From contig NC_061781.1 in the NCBI RefSeq assembly GCF_022458985.1, positions 14,597,501 to 14,661,500 on the forward strand: a DNA stretch of 64,000 nucleotides, written 5' to 3'. Both the position numbers and the translations under genes were made by a program. Under the pieces are notes generated by a model. The model saw nothing but the letters and a program-made list of their open reading frames with translations, ran no database searches and was not told the origin of the DNA. This DNA comes from Mugil cephalus (taxonomy: Eukaryota > Chordata > Actinopteri > Mugiliformes > Mugilidae). Shown piece by piece: positions 46,353 through 58,100 of the stretch (the first letter of the stretch is position 1; every line of letters starts with the position of its first letter).

Positions 46353-49300
46353 TACTTTATTGATCCCCATTGGGGAAATTCAAATGTTACAGCAGCAACA
46401 GTGACCAGAAAGAAATTAAAGAAATTCAATAGGACAACAACATTAAACAGGCAACACACAACAACCTCCAAGAAGCTAATATTAGAATACACACATTTTC
46501 ACTAGTATACCTAATGAACTGTAAGGGACTGTGACCAATAATATGACAGTAGAATAATGTCCTATTTCTCAAATGTCCCACTTTATTTAATCCTCACTTT
46601 ACTGTATATGACGTTATAATTGAAAAAAATAGTTCTGCCCTGTAAAAATGGCATAAATGCATGCTTTGTTTGACCCCCTTTTTAATAATTCTCCCAGAGC
46701 CTCTCCCTGAGCTCTTACAGAACTGGCCAGGACTGGATCACGTACCTTTTTAAGTGGGCCATGAGGTACTTGAGAGTTTCATTGTGCGATGGCGGCAGCA
46801 GAGCAAGAGCCTCGCGGAAAGCTTCCAACTTTTTCTCTGGGTCTGTGAGCTCTGGGAAAAACAAAAACAAAACAAAAGGACCATGATATTAGGGTGGGTA
46901 AGTTACAGCCTATGAACTCAGAGGACACAGTTGGAAATCAATGTACTTCTGCTGGAAGCTTAAAAGGCATTTATGCTTTTCACCCTCTTTAGGCTCTTTA
47001 GGATGGATACAAATGCAAATGCTGAAAAACAGGCAATGTTTGTTGTAATAAACCACGTGTAGAAAACCAGTGTCTGCTCGTGACGTACTTGCAGCCTCGA
47101 TGAACCTGGGGTAAGCGTCGTAGGAGATGACGGGGACAGGTAAATCCCTGAGGTACAGTTTCAGCGCACCCGTGATGATATTGATGTCTTCATAGGCGTT
47201 CACTGAGATGTCTGTCTTCTCGCCATCTGTGAAGATGACACATCAAGTCAGGGAGAGGAGAAGACAATGGGCTCACGTCAGCCCTTTAGCGCCTCAGCGC
47301 AAATCGAGGAATAAAGAGGAGATTGGGTCACGGCGGCGGAAAAAAAAAAAACAGAATTCTGCTCTCGCTTTATATTTTGGCAAAGTAGCTGCTATCATCC
47401 ATCTGGCCTGTTTTATTCTGACTTTCCCTCGGTTATGTATGCGTTTCAGAGCAGGCCATGGCCTACTTGTGCTGGCAGACTGAACATCAAAGTGCTGTGA
47501 GCTGGAATGACACTCTGTCATGGATGATCTCCCACATGCGGATCTGGCTAAGACTTTTGCCCACTGCTGCAGGGTTTTTCTTATGGTTGATATTCACACT
47601 GCACTGGGCCAGGACAGATTCATTCTCACTAAGTCTACTGCTGAATCCCAACTCAGAGAGGAGGAGTTTTTTTCTTTTTTTTTTCACAGCTATGTTTAAG
47701 ACAGTACATCCATGGTTTATAACCCCTAAGGTCCCCCTCCTGTCTGTCCACACAGTGAAACCCTGCAAAGAGTGACATGTCAGGATTGGAGCTGCTTTCC
47801 CAGATGGACATTAATCCTTCTCGAATGTGTCACTTCCTCATTTAATCTGAAGTGTTCTGCGCGCCCCGTGTAAACATATGCGAACACACTTTGTCATGTT
47901 GCGAGTTGACAGTGATCTATAAAACGCGGGACGCTAACCTTTGTCAAATCCCATCTTTACTTCTTCCACTGAATCACTGAATCCAGATATTCTGTAGAGG
48001 CCTTCTGACTTCAGCCCTTGAGGAAAAAAAAAACATGAAACAAACAACCTGTCAGACAATGCGAGGGCCGTCAGGAGTAATGCAGAAAAATTCACCTGCA
48101 TGCATCGCCCTGGGTAATTTAGGAAATGCCATTAAACAGCCTTAAATATGCATAAGAAATTAAGGACAAAATGTCCACAGTGTCACACGCTGCAACAACA
48201 TGGGCAGATGCAGATAGTTTTCCGCATCACTGGGCAAAATAATACAGACATAAATCAAACTTAGCTGCAGACGTACAGTATATTAGAGGGCAGACAATGA
48301 GGGAGCAACGAGTTTCCTGCACAGTTGAGTGATTTAACTGAAATGCAATCAGCTAAGGCAGCAGGAAACAGAGTAATGTATTCCTCATTACACATTTACA
48401 ATTACCAGCAATCTCATCACTCTTCTCAGTCGCCCCCTCCAATCAAATGCAAAAAAAAAAAAAAAAAACAGTCTGTAATTGAATCCTTTAACTCTTGAGT
48501 CTAAGTAGTATATATTGCACATTGTTTACTATAAAATTAAAGAGAAGCTGTTTTACAGCATAAACACAGTAAACAGAATCCTTAGACCTAATTAGAAAGG
48601 TAATTTAAATGTGTCATTCTGAGTAATTTTAAGAGTTGCATTTAAAATTATGGCATTTTTTTAAGAAATACATTTAAAAGAAATTCACAGTAATTAGTAA
48701 ATTTAGGATGAAATACGATAAAATCTTTCTTTCTATTTATTCCACAACTGGGGAAATATGCAAGGTCGCAGCAGCACGCATACTTAAATATGAAAAAAAA
48801 AATCAAACACAATCAGAGACTGCAATATAATTCAAAGACCTTAATCCAAATTATGATGGCAGTTCTTTTCATCCATAATTCTTTCTCTTCAATCTGCAGC
48901 AATTCTCCAGCTGAATGGGATTAATGCCAGCCAATCAGAGTCAAGCATAACGGCTTAAACTTGAATTGAATAGATAGCTAAAAAAAAAAAATCAAAAATA
49001 AAGTATTTATCTCCTTATCCCAAACTATACTTTTGGAATTAAAACCAGCGCGCGTGCAGGTTTCGTGCTCAACTGACCTCTGGACTCGATCTCCCGTATG
49101 CACATGTCCACCACCATGGGTCTGGCCGTGTTGTAAGCGTTCACCAGGGTCGTCAGGTCGCAGCTATAAACTTTACGGATGTGTCTGAGATCTGGCTTGC
49201 AGTCGTTGGGCACCAGAGCCGAGCACTGCTTGTGGACGTTCATCCCACAGTCTACAGAGAAAGGAAGAAGCAAACATGGGTTTCAGGACATTTATAAACT

Positions 49301-52300
49301 GAAATAATCATGTTCTTTTGAACTGAGACCTGCTGATACATTCAATGCTAAGTTCACTTTAATTTGATTAGATTTGAGTGCTTGGACTGTAGAAAAGTGT
49401 TAATCCTCTTGATCAATATCTGCCCCCAAAATGTCACTAGGCCGCTGGAGAGCTTCTGTTTTCCTGCAGCTTTGGAGTCACCTTGAATGTCGGATGAAGC
49501 CAAAGTCACCTCTAGAAGGCCTCTTATTTATTCAAAACTATAATGAACCAGGAGACATTGATCTACCACAGGAACGCTTGCTTTGATTATGCTAACACAT
49601 CTTATTTAAATAACAGTCAGGAGGATATGATCATGTGAGGAACTCGAACACAATCATATTTCTTTTCTCCACAACAAGAAGATTACTGCCCCCTCACTGG
49701 ATGTCTGAAAAGCGTTTCAGCCGTGATGTTTATGAAAGTAGCCCTCGTTGTGTTTCGCCTTCAGTCGCAGTAGTTGTTGACCCGAGGCACATGCTCCAGG
49801 GCAGCATTCACCTTGCTGGGAACCGAGTCGCCCACGGAGAGCAGACGCAGGAACAGAGAGAGACCGCAGCTCTGCTTTGTGACGGAGACGCATGTGGGGA
49901 ATTGGAGGAAGAGTGGAAAAGCTGCGACCCGGAGGAGGGACAGCCAGCGCCGCTGCACGCTCTGTTCTTTTCCAAATCCAGGCTCACACACAATGGCTGA
50001 GGAAGCAGCAATGGAGGCGCTGCGGGCTACAGCAGACCTATTTTCTCAGACTAAAATGGGGCAGATCTTCAAGCTCTCAGATCTTCAGAGCCACATATGA
50101 ACTCTGATTTTTCTGTTATTTTTTTATTTTTTTTGACAAATGCCAAGTGGTTGTTTTTGATTCTAAAAAGGAAAAAAAAATAGATTGTGATCCTTCAAAC
50201 AAATTTCGACTTTTGAATTTTAAAGCTTTTAAAGCAGCATAAAGCTGCGTCTGAAGGCTGAGAATCAATGTTTCCAGGGGACGTCAGGCAACATTTTGAT
50301 TAATATGGGTCCCTGGAGAAATTCACACCGCCTGAATTTATATGCATTGATGCAGAAATGTAATTACCTTAAGAGATGATTCTCTTAAGGACACGAGACA
50401 GGCGGTATAATAGTGGCGGGCCTGTCATCAGACACAAGCCTGGTGAGTTCCTGTTGTCAGGGGGGGAGCACACCAATGGCCCCGGGTCCCAGGTGGGGAG
50501 GGTGAGGGTGAGACGGAGCCCAAGGGACACCAGGAGACAGGGGATGCTGCTTCACCGCACCACCAGCTCCGTCTCCGTCGCTATGATGTGGAGGCTGCAG
50601 CTCAGCTTTGAGAGGTCGAACGTTTTCTAATCAACACACCATGTCTAAGCGGTCGCGTTGAGACCGTCCTTTTTCCAACAAAAGCCTCCACCACAGTTTA
50701 TTTTTAGGCGGTTTGTTTTTACTGCCGAGCATTTAAGTTAAATGTGGGGTTGAGCCGTGTGACCCAGCTCTTTGGTTGAAGCCCGTTGAATTTTAATGCG
50801 TGTAGAAACGGAGCTCTTTTCCCCACGCTCCCAGCCCCGCTCCTCATTAAAGAGACATGCCAGCTTTGTTTTCCTTCATGGGCATGATGGGATGAGGCTA
50901 GGAGGGGGGGGGGGCATACTCTGATGAGGAAATGTGGCACAACAAGCACAAGCAGAGAGCTGGCTTTCTGGAGCACGGCCAAAAACAGTTCACACATACA
51001 AAAAGAAAAGGGGGTGGGAGAACACTTCTTTTTCTTTTTTTGGTATGCAAATTTGAGCATCATGTGAGACTTTGCTGCCCCAGATTCTGGTAGCTGTGGC
51101 AGAGACTGAAGGAATGGCAATCCGCTGTATGTGGCTAACAAAGATTGGCTCCAAACGTATGCACCTTTATCTCAATTGTTGTCAGCTTTCAACATCCCGG
51201 GCATTAATAATTAATATCCGAGCTCCAGCAGATTTGTGTGACACGGTTTGTTTCATCAATAAAACATTAAAGATGCACATCGCACTATATCATAGTGCTT
51301 TTCTTGGATGAGAGAGGAATGCGTGGAAGAACTACTGTGTGATGGAGCATCTGAGAAGCAAGTAAGCAAATATGTGAGCTTTTTTCCCCCCTTAAGATAA
51401 CAGTTACACCTGTCACACACAGTCGAAACTATTCACAAAGACAAGAAATTTATATATTTTGTTTGATCTTAAATATACTCACTACTAATGCTGCATGATA
51501 CTGTTTTGACCCACTGTGTGCTTTCAAGCCTGTAATGTTTATTCAGCTCATCAAAGTGGAAACAAAGAAAGCTTTTGTCATTTCGAGTATCATGACTGGA
51601 AATGAAAAAGAACCCAGTTCTAAACTAGTATCATGTTTCAAGACTTTAAGCTTTAAAAAAAACATCACAGCAGGCTGCCCCGTCTCCCTGTTTCATTCGC
51701 AGTAAAGAAAAAAAGTGGGTCAAAAATAAGGTTTCGACGTCACGTCACATATCCGTTACGTCACAGCTATAGAGCCCTCGATACATTCTGTTACACAACC
51801 CGTAATCCCCAAACCACTGTTGAGATTTTAGATTAAAACCCAATAATCCAGCTCCAGATGCACCAAACGCCCAGTAACCCACATGAGGTAATGCCCACCT
51901 TGCACACCCATCGACGTGGCGAGAGAATGCCGCGTAAAGTGGTCAAGCAGTTTATATAATGTGAATGTCATACCTGCGCATTTGACCCCCTGAGCCATCA
52001 GTCCCCACATGAAGCTGGCGCAGTGTTCGCACCAGTGAGGCCCCCTGAAGGTATGGACCTGCAACAGAGAGGAGGACAGTGACAGATATTAACAACGAAG
52101 CCTAATGACAAGCTAGGAGAGAGGGCGGCGTGTAGCTGCAGCTATTTACTCCGTGGACACCTTGGCCTTTTCTTTAAACTGCCAACAGACCCGTAGGTGC
52201 TGCCATCTACAATGACACAGTGGGGGCGGATGATTCGTTTGTGGAGGAGGACTGCGGTTTATACAGACACTCAAACTGACAATACAGAGGTGGGTGCAGC

Positions 52301-53572
52301 CTTGACTCCGGGTAGCAGGGGGCTTTGCCATTATGACACAGTGGGCTGTCACCCGAGAGACGGTGGCAGGGATATTTTTCTGTGGAAACAGCGGGAAGCC
52401 ACTTTGCTGGTGTAGAGAAGGCAGCACCCACGCACCAGCAGGTAACAACAGCACAGCCAATCAGAGAGGCCTCTGGGAACACCAGCGAACCACCCAGTAT
52501 TCTTGCACCAAGTCAACAACAGCTACAGAGGGGGAAGCTATGCAGGATTGGTTTTCTACTTTGTGGCACAACTTTGATAATTCCTGCTTCACGAGATGTC
52601 AAATTATGTTTGTCTGAGCCGATATCAGTGGTTTTCCCCAATCACCCCCAGTGATGTCACCTTTATACACATTTTTTTTATGTTTACGACATCATACATA
52701 TTGATCTGATTCATTTAATGATTCAAACTGTGAGAGTGCTCGGTTTAAGTTTGAAATTCTACCTATATAGTAGCTCAATTCTGCTACACCGTAATGTATA
52801 ATTTGTGCACGTTTTCTTGTTTTTACGTAGAACAGTAACTCCTCCTTGGACGCAGACCCTTAAAAATGCACCATTCAGCAAAAACAAGAGAACAAAGCAG
52901 CAAAAGCAGACCAGTGAGCATCAGCACTTTCAAAGCCTTGACTGTAATGTTTCTGTCACTGCACTCCATCCCATTAAGCAGCCAAACTAGGGGAGTGAGC
53001 CCGAGCCAAACAGGGATACACTCCACCACTGTTTCCCTTCTCCATCAGCCTAATCTCTCCATCTGGTGCTCTAACTAACAGCAGTGGTCCACAGACCACC
53101 CAACAGATTTTCTTTTGATAAAGGCCCACTGGACAGACCATAACAGCTCTGTTTTTCATCCCCTCTCTCCCATTCAGTTACACACACACACACACCCGCC
53201 CCCCTCTTCCATCTCCCAGAAGAGAAGCAGAGGAAGCAGCCCTCTGGCCACACATGATGAAATTAAACTAATCTTCCAAAGACGCGCCACAGCTGAAAAG
53301 AGTTCTCATCTCGGTCTCACCTTGAAGTTGTGGACTTTCTCGGATCTCGGCGTCCGCTCACCCTCCTTCAGCGTGGCTCTGCGCACCAGTGAGGTGAGCT
53401 GTGAATAGGCGAACAGTTTAAGTGGCTGCCAGAAAGTGGCTGAAGGTTTCTGTGGCCCCATCCTCATCCCCAGAGCTGCCGCCAGAATATCCTCCTGGTT
53501 GGCCTCCCGCTTGGCCTTTTGCACCAGAGGCTTCTCGTCCTTGTGAACCTCGTAGGACTCTCTGGATGGCAT
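45861..53572 (-). CDS. chn1: Alpha1-chimaerin (short CHN1 isoform)
   Basis: Chimaerins are phorbol-ester/diacylglycerol-regulated GTPase-activating proteins for Rac, acting in axon guidance and dendrite shaping. Seven minus-strand coding exons: 53572-53321, 52058-51974, 49251-49078, 48016-47939, 47226-47089, 46851-46746 and 46032-45861. Phases close on 334 residues, the length of human alpha1-chimaerin. The N-terminus [14 protein letters not shown]...[11 protein letters not shown] is the alpha1-specific segment and has no SH2 domain. The C1 zinc domain covers about residues 86-135 ([12 protein letters not shown] ... [12 protein letters not shown]). The RhoGAP domain runs from about 145 to the end, with arginine finger R179 in GLYRISGF. 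The first coding exon also contains the shared [14 protein letters not shown] segment. The SH2-bearing alpha2 exons were not found and would lie to the right of the window. Confidence 0.95.
46103..46530. mobile_element. MITE with 25-bp inverted repeats, interrupted by a LINE tail
   Basis: Inverted repeats AGTTCATTAGGTACACTAGT.. at 46113-46137 and its reverse complement at 46496-46520 agree at 24 of 25 bases, with weaker similarity for about 10 bp further out. The 'cattaggtac' end is typical of an abundant class of fish DNA transposon ends. Between them sits a separate insertion (46260-46410). No transposase is present. It lies in the last CHN1 intron. Confidence 0.75.
46260..46410 (-). repeat. 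(TAAGA)n array plus fish LINE 3'-tail
   Basis: About 18 uninterrupted TAAGA pentamers (46260-46351) are followed by 'gtactttattgatccccatt' and 'ggggaaattc', the 3' tail of a common fish non-LTR retroposon. The pentamer array would be the 3' terminal repeat of that element inserted in minus orientation. The frame read through it is not a gene. Confidence 0.75.
48733..48780 (-). repeat. Decayed fish LINE-tail fragment
   Basis: 'tatttattccacaactgggg' followed by 'aaatatgcaaggtcgcagca' resembles the retroposon tail at 46352-46395 and follows a TTTC-rich run. It is a diverged copy in a CHN1 intron. Confidence 0.5.
49640..51300. other. CHN1 intron segment, possible noncoding conserved DNA
   Basis: The intron between exons 51974-52058 and 49078-49251. 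The part 50220-50400 (balanced composition, no repeat, ATTA cores) looks like conserved noncoding DNA. A plus-strand frame of 35 codons starting [14 protein letters not shown] at 49993 has an acceptable start context but no recognised homology. I do not call it a gene. Confidence 0.35.
53180..53196. repeat. (CA)n microsatellite
   Basis: About eight CA dinucleotides in the first intron inside the CHN1 coding region. An imperfect CA-rich run also occurs at about 61918-61948. Confidence 0.8.
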
Positions 53573-55071
53573 TCTGGAGCTGTAGTCTCCCAAATGTGAT
53601 GTAGGAAAAAATCCAGTGGGAAAGTACCCCCCCAAAAAAAACAACAAAACAAAAAAAAAAAAAACAACGATGGAGAAACTCCTTGACGTTCACAGCGAGT
53701 TAAATAATATAATTTTCATTCTTCCAATTGCACAGAGCATCTGAATTCTACACAAGTTTCTAAATCTTTTAAAATGAACTTGCTCCTAGTAAATCTTCCC
53801 ACACCAGTGAGGGTGGATGAAGTGGAGCCTCTGTGGTAAGAGTGCCAGGTTTTATACAAAAGAGGTGCAGAGCTGGGTGCTCATGTGGTTCTCTGGGAAC
53901 GTGTATGCAGATGAGCCCGAGCGGCAGCGCTAATCCTCTCCTCCCTGTGCAGAGCTGATATTCTCCCTGGAACAGGCACAGCACACTGTTGTATATGGAT
54001 GCTGTCAGGGCGGACAGAGAGAGGGGGAGGAGTACGGGGGTTGGACCCTGTAGTAGTCACAGCAGATTAAATGGACCCCAGCAGCCAATCACAGCACGGG
54101 CACACCAGCTTTTATAGTAGCCTCCACCCCGCCCCCACCACCACCACCACCAGCCATCAGATATCCAAGCCGGGGAGGCGAGGTAGGATGAAATGAGAGT
54201 GGGATGATAATAAGCAATGAATGAGTCATGCATCAAGAGTGGGCTACAGCCTGGAGAACTTGCGACAGCAGTGGGCCGTTGGAGAGGGGAGCTATTTTCA
54301 AAATCCGGTTGCCACAGAAACCGAGCACGACAGCGCAGATGCACAAAGCATCCAACCATATAAGGGCATGTTTGATATTAATGCAGGACATAAAGTGACA
54401 CTGTAAGTTTCAAACAACTCGGAAATTGCATTAACGTATATTTAACAAAGAATAATCAGAAATACGAACACAAAAAACAACGAGTCCATGACGAGGCAGC
54501 TTAATTTTCAATTTTGACTCGATTATGCACCTGAACAGATTAAAATCCCATGCTACTCCAGTGCTGCGCTAAAAAAATACAAATTTTAATGCAGATTTTT
54601 TCCACATCATGTGACTTGCCTTTGGGTATGATGTGAATTTCATAACAATAACAACCACCCACAAACAATCAATTATATTTACATTTAATGCAAAGGCAAA
54701 GTAATAGTAACAGTCACAACACTCACAATAGAGCGTTGTTTTGAATCACAAATCAGCATTCACCAGTCACCAGCTTCTTCCATCTCCTCACATTATGGTA
54801 AAATATACAATAAAGAATTAAAGGGCATGCGTGTGTGTGTGTACCAGGAATGGGATCTTTCTGTGCTTTCTTTGTCTGTATGTTCATTTCCTTGAGGTAT
54901 ACGCTGATGCAAGTGTTGTGTTGTCTGCATGCAAATGAACTATCAAATTTAGCATCATGAGCGCAACGTGAGGGAGAAGGGATCCGCAACACACTGCAAG
55001 TCAAATGTGATTATGCTCCCACGGCTCAGAATCTAATTCAGACTCAGCCGTTGAAAGTGCAGCGTTCTCAC

Positions 55072-55143
55072 CTTTTTGCGGAGGACAGCTGGAGAGGAAG
55101 TGACTGTACAGACTGCTGGCTTCAGAAATCAATGACTTTTATA
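55072..55143 (-). promoter_or_regulatory. Candidate alpha1-chimaerin promoter with untranslated first exon
   Basis: On the minus strand, a TATA box TATAAAA (plus 55137-55143) is followed about 30 bp on by a likely start near 55112, then about 40 nt of noncoding sequence ending at a strong donor CAAAAAG|GTGAGAAC at 55072. A matching acceptor lies before the coding exon (CTACAG|CTCCAGAATG, just upstream of 53572, after long T-runs). Alternative TATA-like sites for an unspliced 5' UTR are at 54110-54116 and 53850-53856. Confidence 0.5.
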
Positions 55144-58100
55144 ACTCGTGCTGCTCCCACGTCATTGGAAACGCATCAGAATCAGAGTATGGGCAGCAGA
55201 GAGGCTTTGAAGATCAGTGAATTTATGTAGAATGGCATCCCAAACTGTGGCGTCTGACAAGGACGGGCTCACAACATGAAAGAGGGTGCATCCAGAGTAG
55301 ATACCCTCTCCTATAGTCGATGAAAGTCTCAGCTCAGGAGGGTACCCGAGAGTGGTATAGATAAAAGAAAGTCAGAGTCTTTTATATGTACCGGTTCATC
55401 CTCTCAGACCCCGAGCCCTTTAGATGGGTTTCTGGCGTAATTGCGTTGCCTGCTGTTGAGTGTCTCACTCCCAGGATGTGGTTCACTTTGAACGCAGCTC
55501 TAATTGACACTGATTGATTTGCTTGTTTTCCAAACATGTCTAGAGACGGGACCCTTGAGGACGGATGGACGTACACAGTGTGGTATCTTTTACATCTCTG
55601 TAATGTCCATCTGTGTGAAGCCCGGACACAGATGGACACGGATCCTATTGGAAGGCTGCGATCCTCCACATTTAGAGATTTAAATTCAATCTTTCTAACA
55701 GTTTAACTTAGATTTGACCCAGAAACCAGCACAGCTTAAAACTTTCTTTCTTTAAACTTTATTTCCTGTCCCCCGCCCACTTTCCTCTAATCCATTAAGC
55801 TGCTGATACGCCGAGTGTTTCTGCGGGGAAGGAAGGTTGTTACATAAGGAAATTTCTTCTAATGGACTGCTGACCCCACACGCCATAAAGACCCATTAAG
55901 AGGATAGGAGCATTCGTTCTCATGATTTGAATGGGAAGGATTTCTATCCCACTCACTCACAAAGCACTCTTTGTTTCACGGAGATAAGGAACAGCCATAA
56001 GAATACTTCATATTCACAAATGAAATGACAAAGAGTTTTAATGAATACTTCTTGATCCAGTTTGGGTTATTTTTGACCCTCTCCGGCACTTTATGCATCT
56101 TCTTTTTTGTTTTATCTATGTCTATGTTATTGTCTCTGCATTATGGTGCAAATAAATAAATGCTGCAAAATACTGAAATCTACCAGCTTCATCCTCAATC
56201 AAAGCTGTTGATGTTACATAATGTTACATAACTGCAACCGTTTGATGACGAGAACAGGAGACATATATAATATATAGTAGATAATATAGAGCACTGGCTG
56301 ACAGTAGACTGCACCGCTGAAAGCTTTCACCTGCCCTACGTGCCATTAAATGGCATTAAACAATTTGTAGCCCTTTTAACAACATCAAATAAAACTCTTT
56401 CCTGTCTGTATTTGATCAGGACAAATGATGACAATGTGAAACAGACGTGCAGAAATATTTCTTTAAATCTTCACTTCCAGGAAATACCACACTGGCTTTC
56501 TTTTCTTTCTTTTCTTTTTTCTTTTTTTTTTGCTGGTGCTGCAAGAAATCCGAAACAAATTACACCGGGACAAATAGATTACCTGGATGTGGCTGGAACA
56601 GTCTGTGCGCTGACAGTGATTTATGGTAGGCTGCTATCACATTTTGCTATTCACACGGCAAGGTCAGAACATACGTAGGATGCACATTTTACAATGTATG
56701 TAATATTGTGGGAGGTTACACTTACCCCAGACACTGATTTTACCCAAGAGAGATACAAATATTGATAAATATACTGTTTGATTTTAACTACTCTTAAAAA
56801 CGGAGTCTGCATACGTCGGAAACATAGTGCAAAATGTTTTAGTTTAGTGGCAAGGAGGCAAATTATTAATGTCATGCTCACAAACAAAAACCAGTCCTTT
56901 AAAGTGGCCGTTCTCCATTTACACTTTAATGTTATGGAGTTGTTATCTTTATAAATGGAAATAAAATAAATTTAATATTACACCATGTGGCTCCCACTAT
57001 AGTCCTGGAGATAACAGTCTTAATGTATACTTTCATTATCAGCTTGGCTAGGACCCATAGTTACAGGCAATCTAGAGCAAACACTGTCATTAATCCTGTC
57101 TCGAGAAACAATTTGGCTACCATAGAGTCATCTACTCAGGGATCACCTGCTTTCGTAAAGAATGGCTCTGTATTATAAGGAATGACAAATGGTTGGGAAG
57201 AATAATTAAAAGGTTTGAGTGGCCCGTTATCTCTTTGTGCGGTTCTACCGAGAGCCGTTTCCCCCAACAACGCTGTGAAAATGTGTTTATAGCATGATGA
57301 ATGACTCATTATACATCAGCTATTTTGGCAACACAGGACTGGATGAGTTACTTGATGCTTGTAATGTGTATTTATTTTAAGTGTTTTAACAAAGAAATGC
57401 AAAATAAAAAGATTAAGTCAGTTTCCACCAAGAAAGGAATTAAATTGGTTTCTTTCTTGTACTGAAAATAGACAAGTCATTTGCTTTAACTTATCTGTGC
57501 TTGTTGTTGGCTATAGAATAATGATACCATCTGCATTTAGATGGGTTTTCTGTAAGTATCACTTTCGCAGCGTAATTCAGTCTGCGAGTGGGCACAAAAC
57601 CTCAGGGGAAAAGGAAGTCTCGATTATTTCATAATGGAAACATGGCAGGCATCGGTAGTCTCTCCCTCGTGGATGGTGGTACAACCACAGGGCAAACTGT
57701 GCCCAGCAAAAAGAAAAAGAGCTGATGTCAGAGGAGGCAATTAAGGCAAAGAGGCAGCCTAATGGAACAAGGAAAAATAAGACCAAACCATTGTGCTAAC
57801 TCTGCTGCTTGCAGCATAGCAGCAGCCATGTTGATAACTGTAGTACCAGAGCAGAAGCTTTGATGCTAACCACTGCTAGCAGCAAGAAAACAAATCAAGA
57901 ACTACAAAGGAATCGGGACCAGACAGAAAAAAAACTAAAGCAGTTTCTTTTGCTCCAGCAATATATTTGTTTATTACAGTTTCTGCTACCAAACCTGCTA
58001 CCATAGCTAACATTAGCCATTTAGTCAAACTGGCACAGGGTGTTTTCTTTACGTAGATTTTCATGGCCACCCTTGTTGTTGTTATTTGTTTTTGCAAAAA

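Noticed and set aside
46259-46492. 77-codon frame with a repeated ILSYL pattern
   Set aside because: Translation of the (TAAGA)n microsatellite.
49774-50100. 108-codon plus-strand frame in a CHN1 intron, including a 35-codon frame [14 protein letters not shown]...
   Set aside because: No homology recognised, no splice context, opposite strand to CHN1; noted only as an intronic GC-rich segment.
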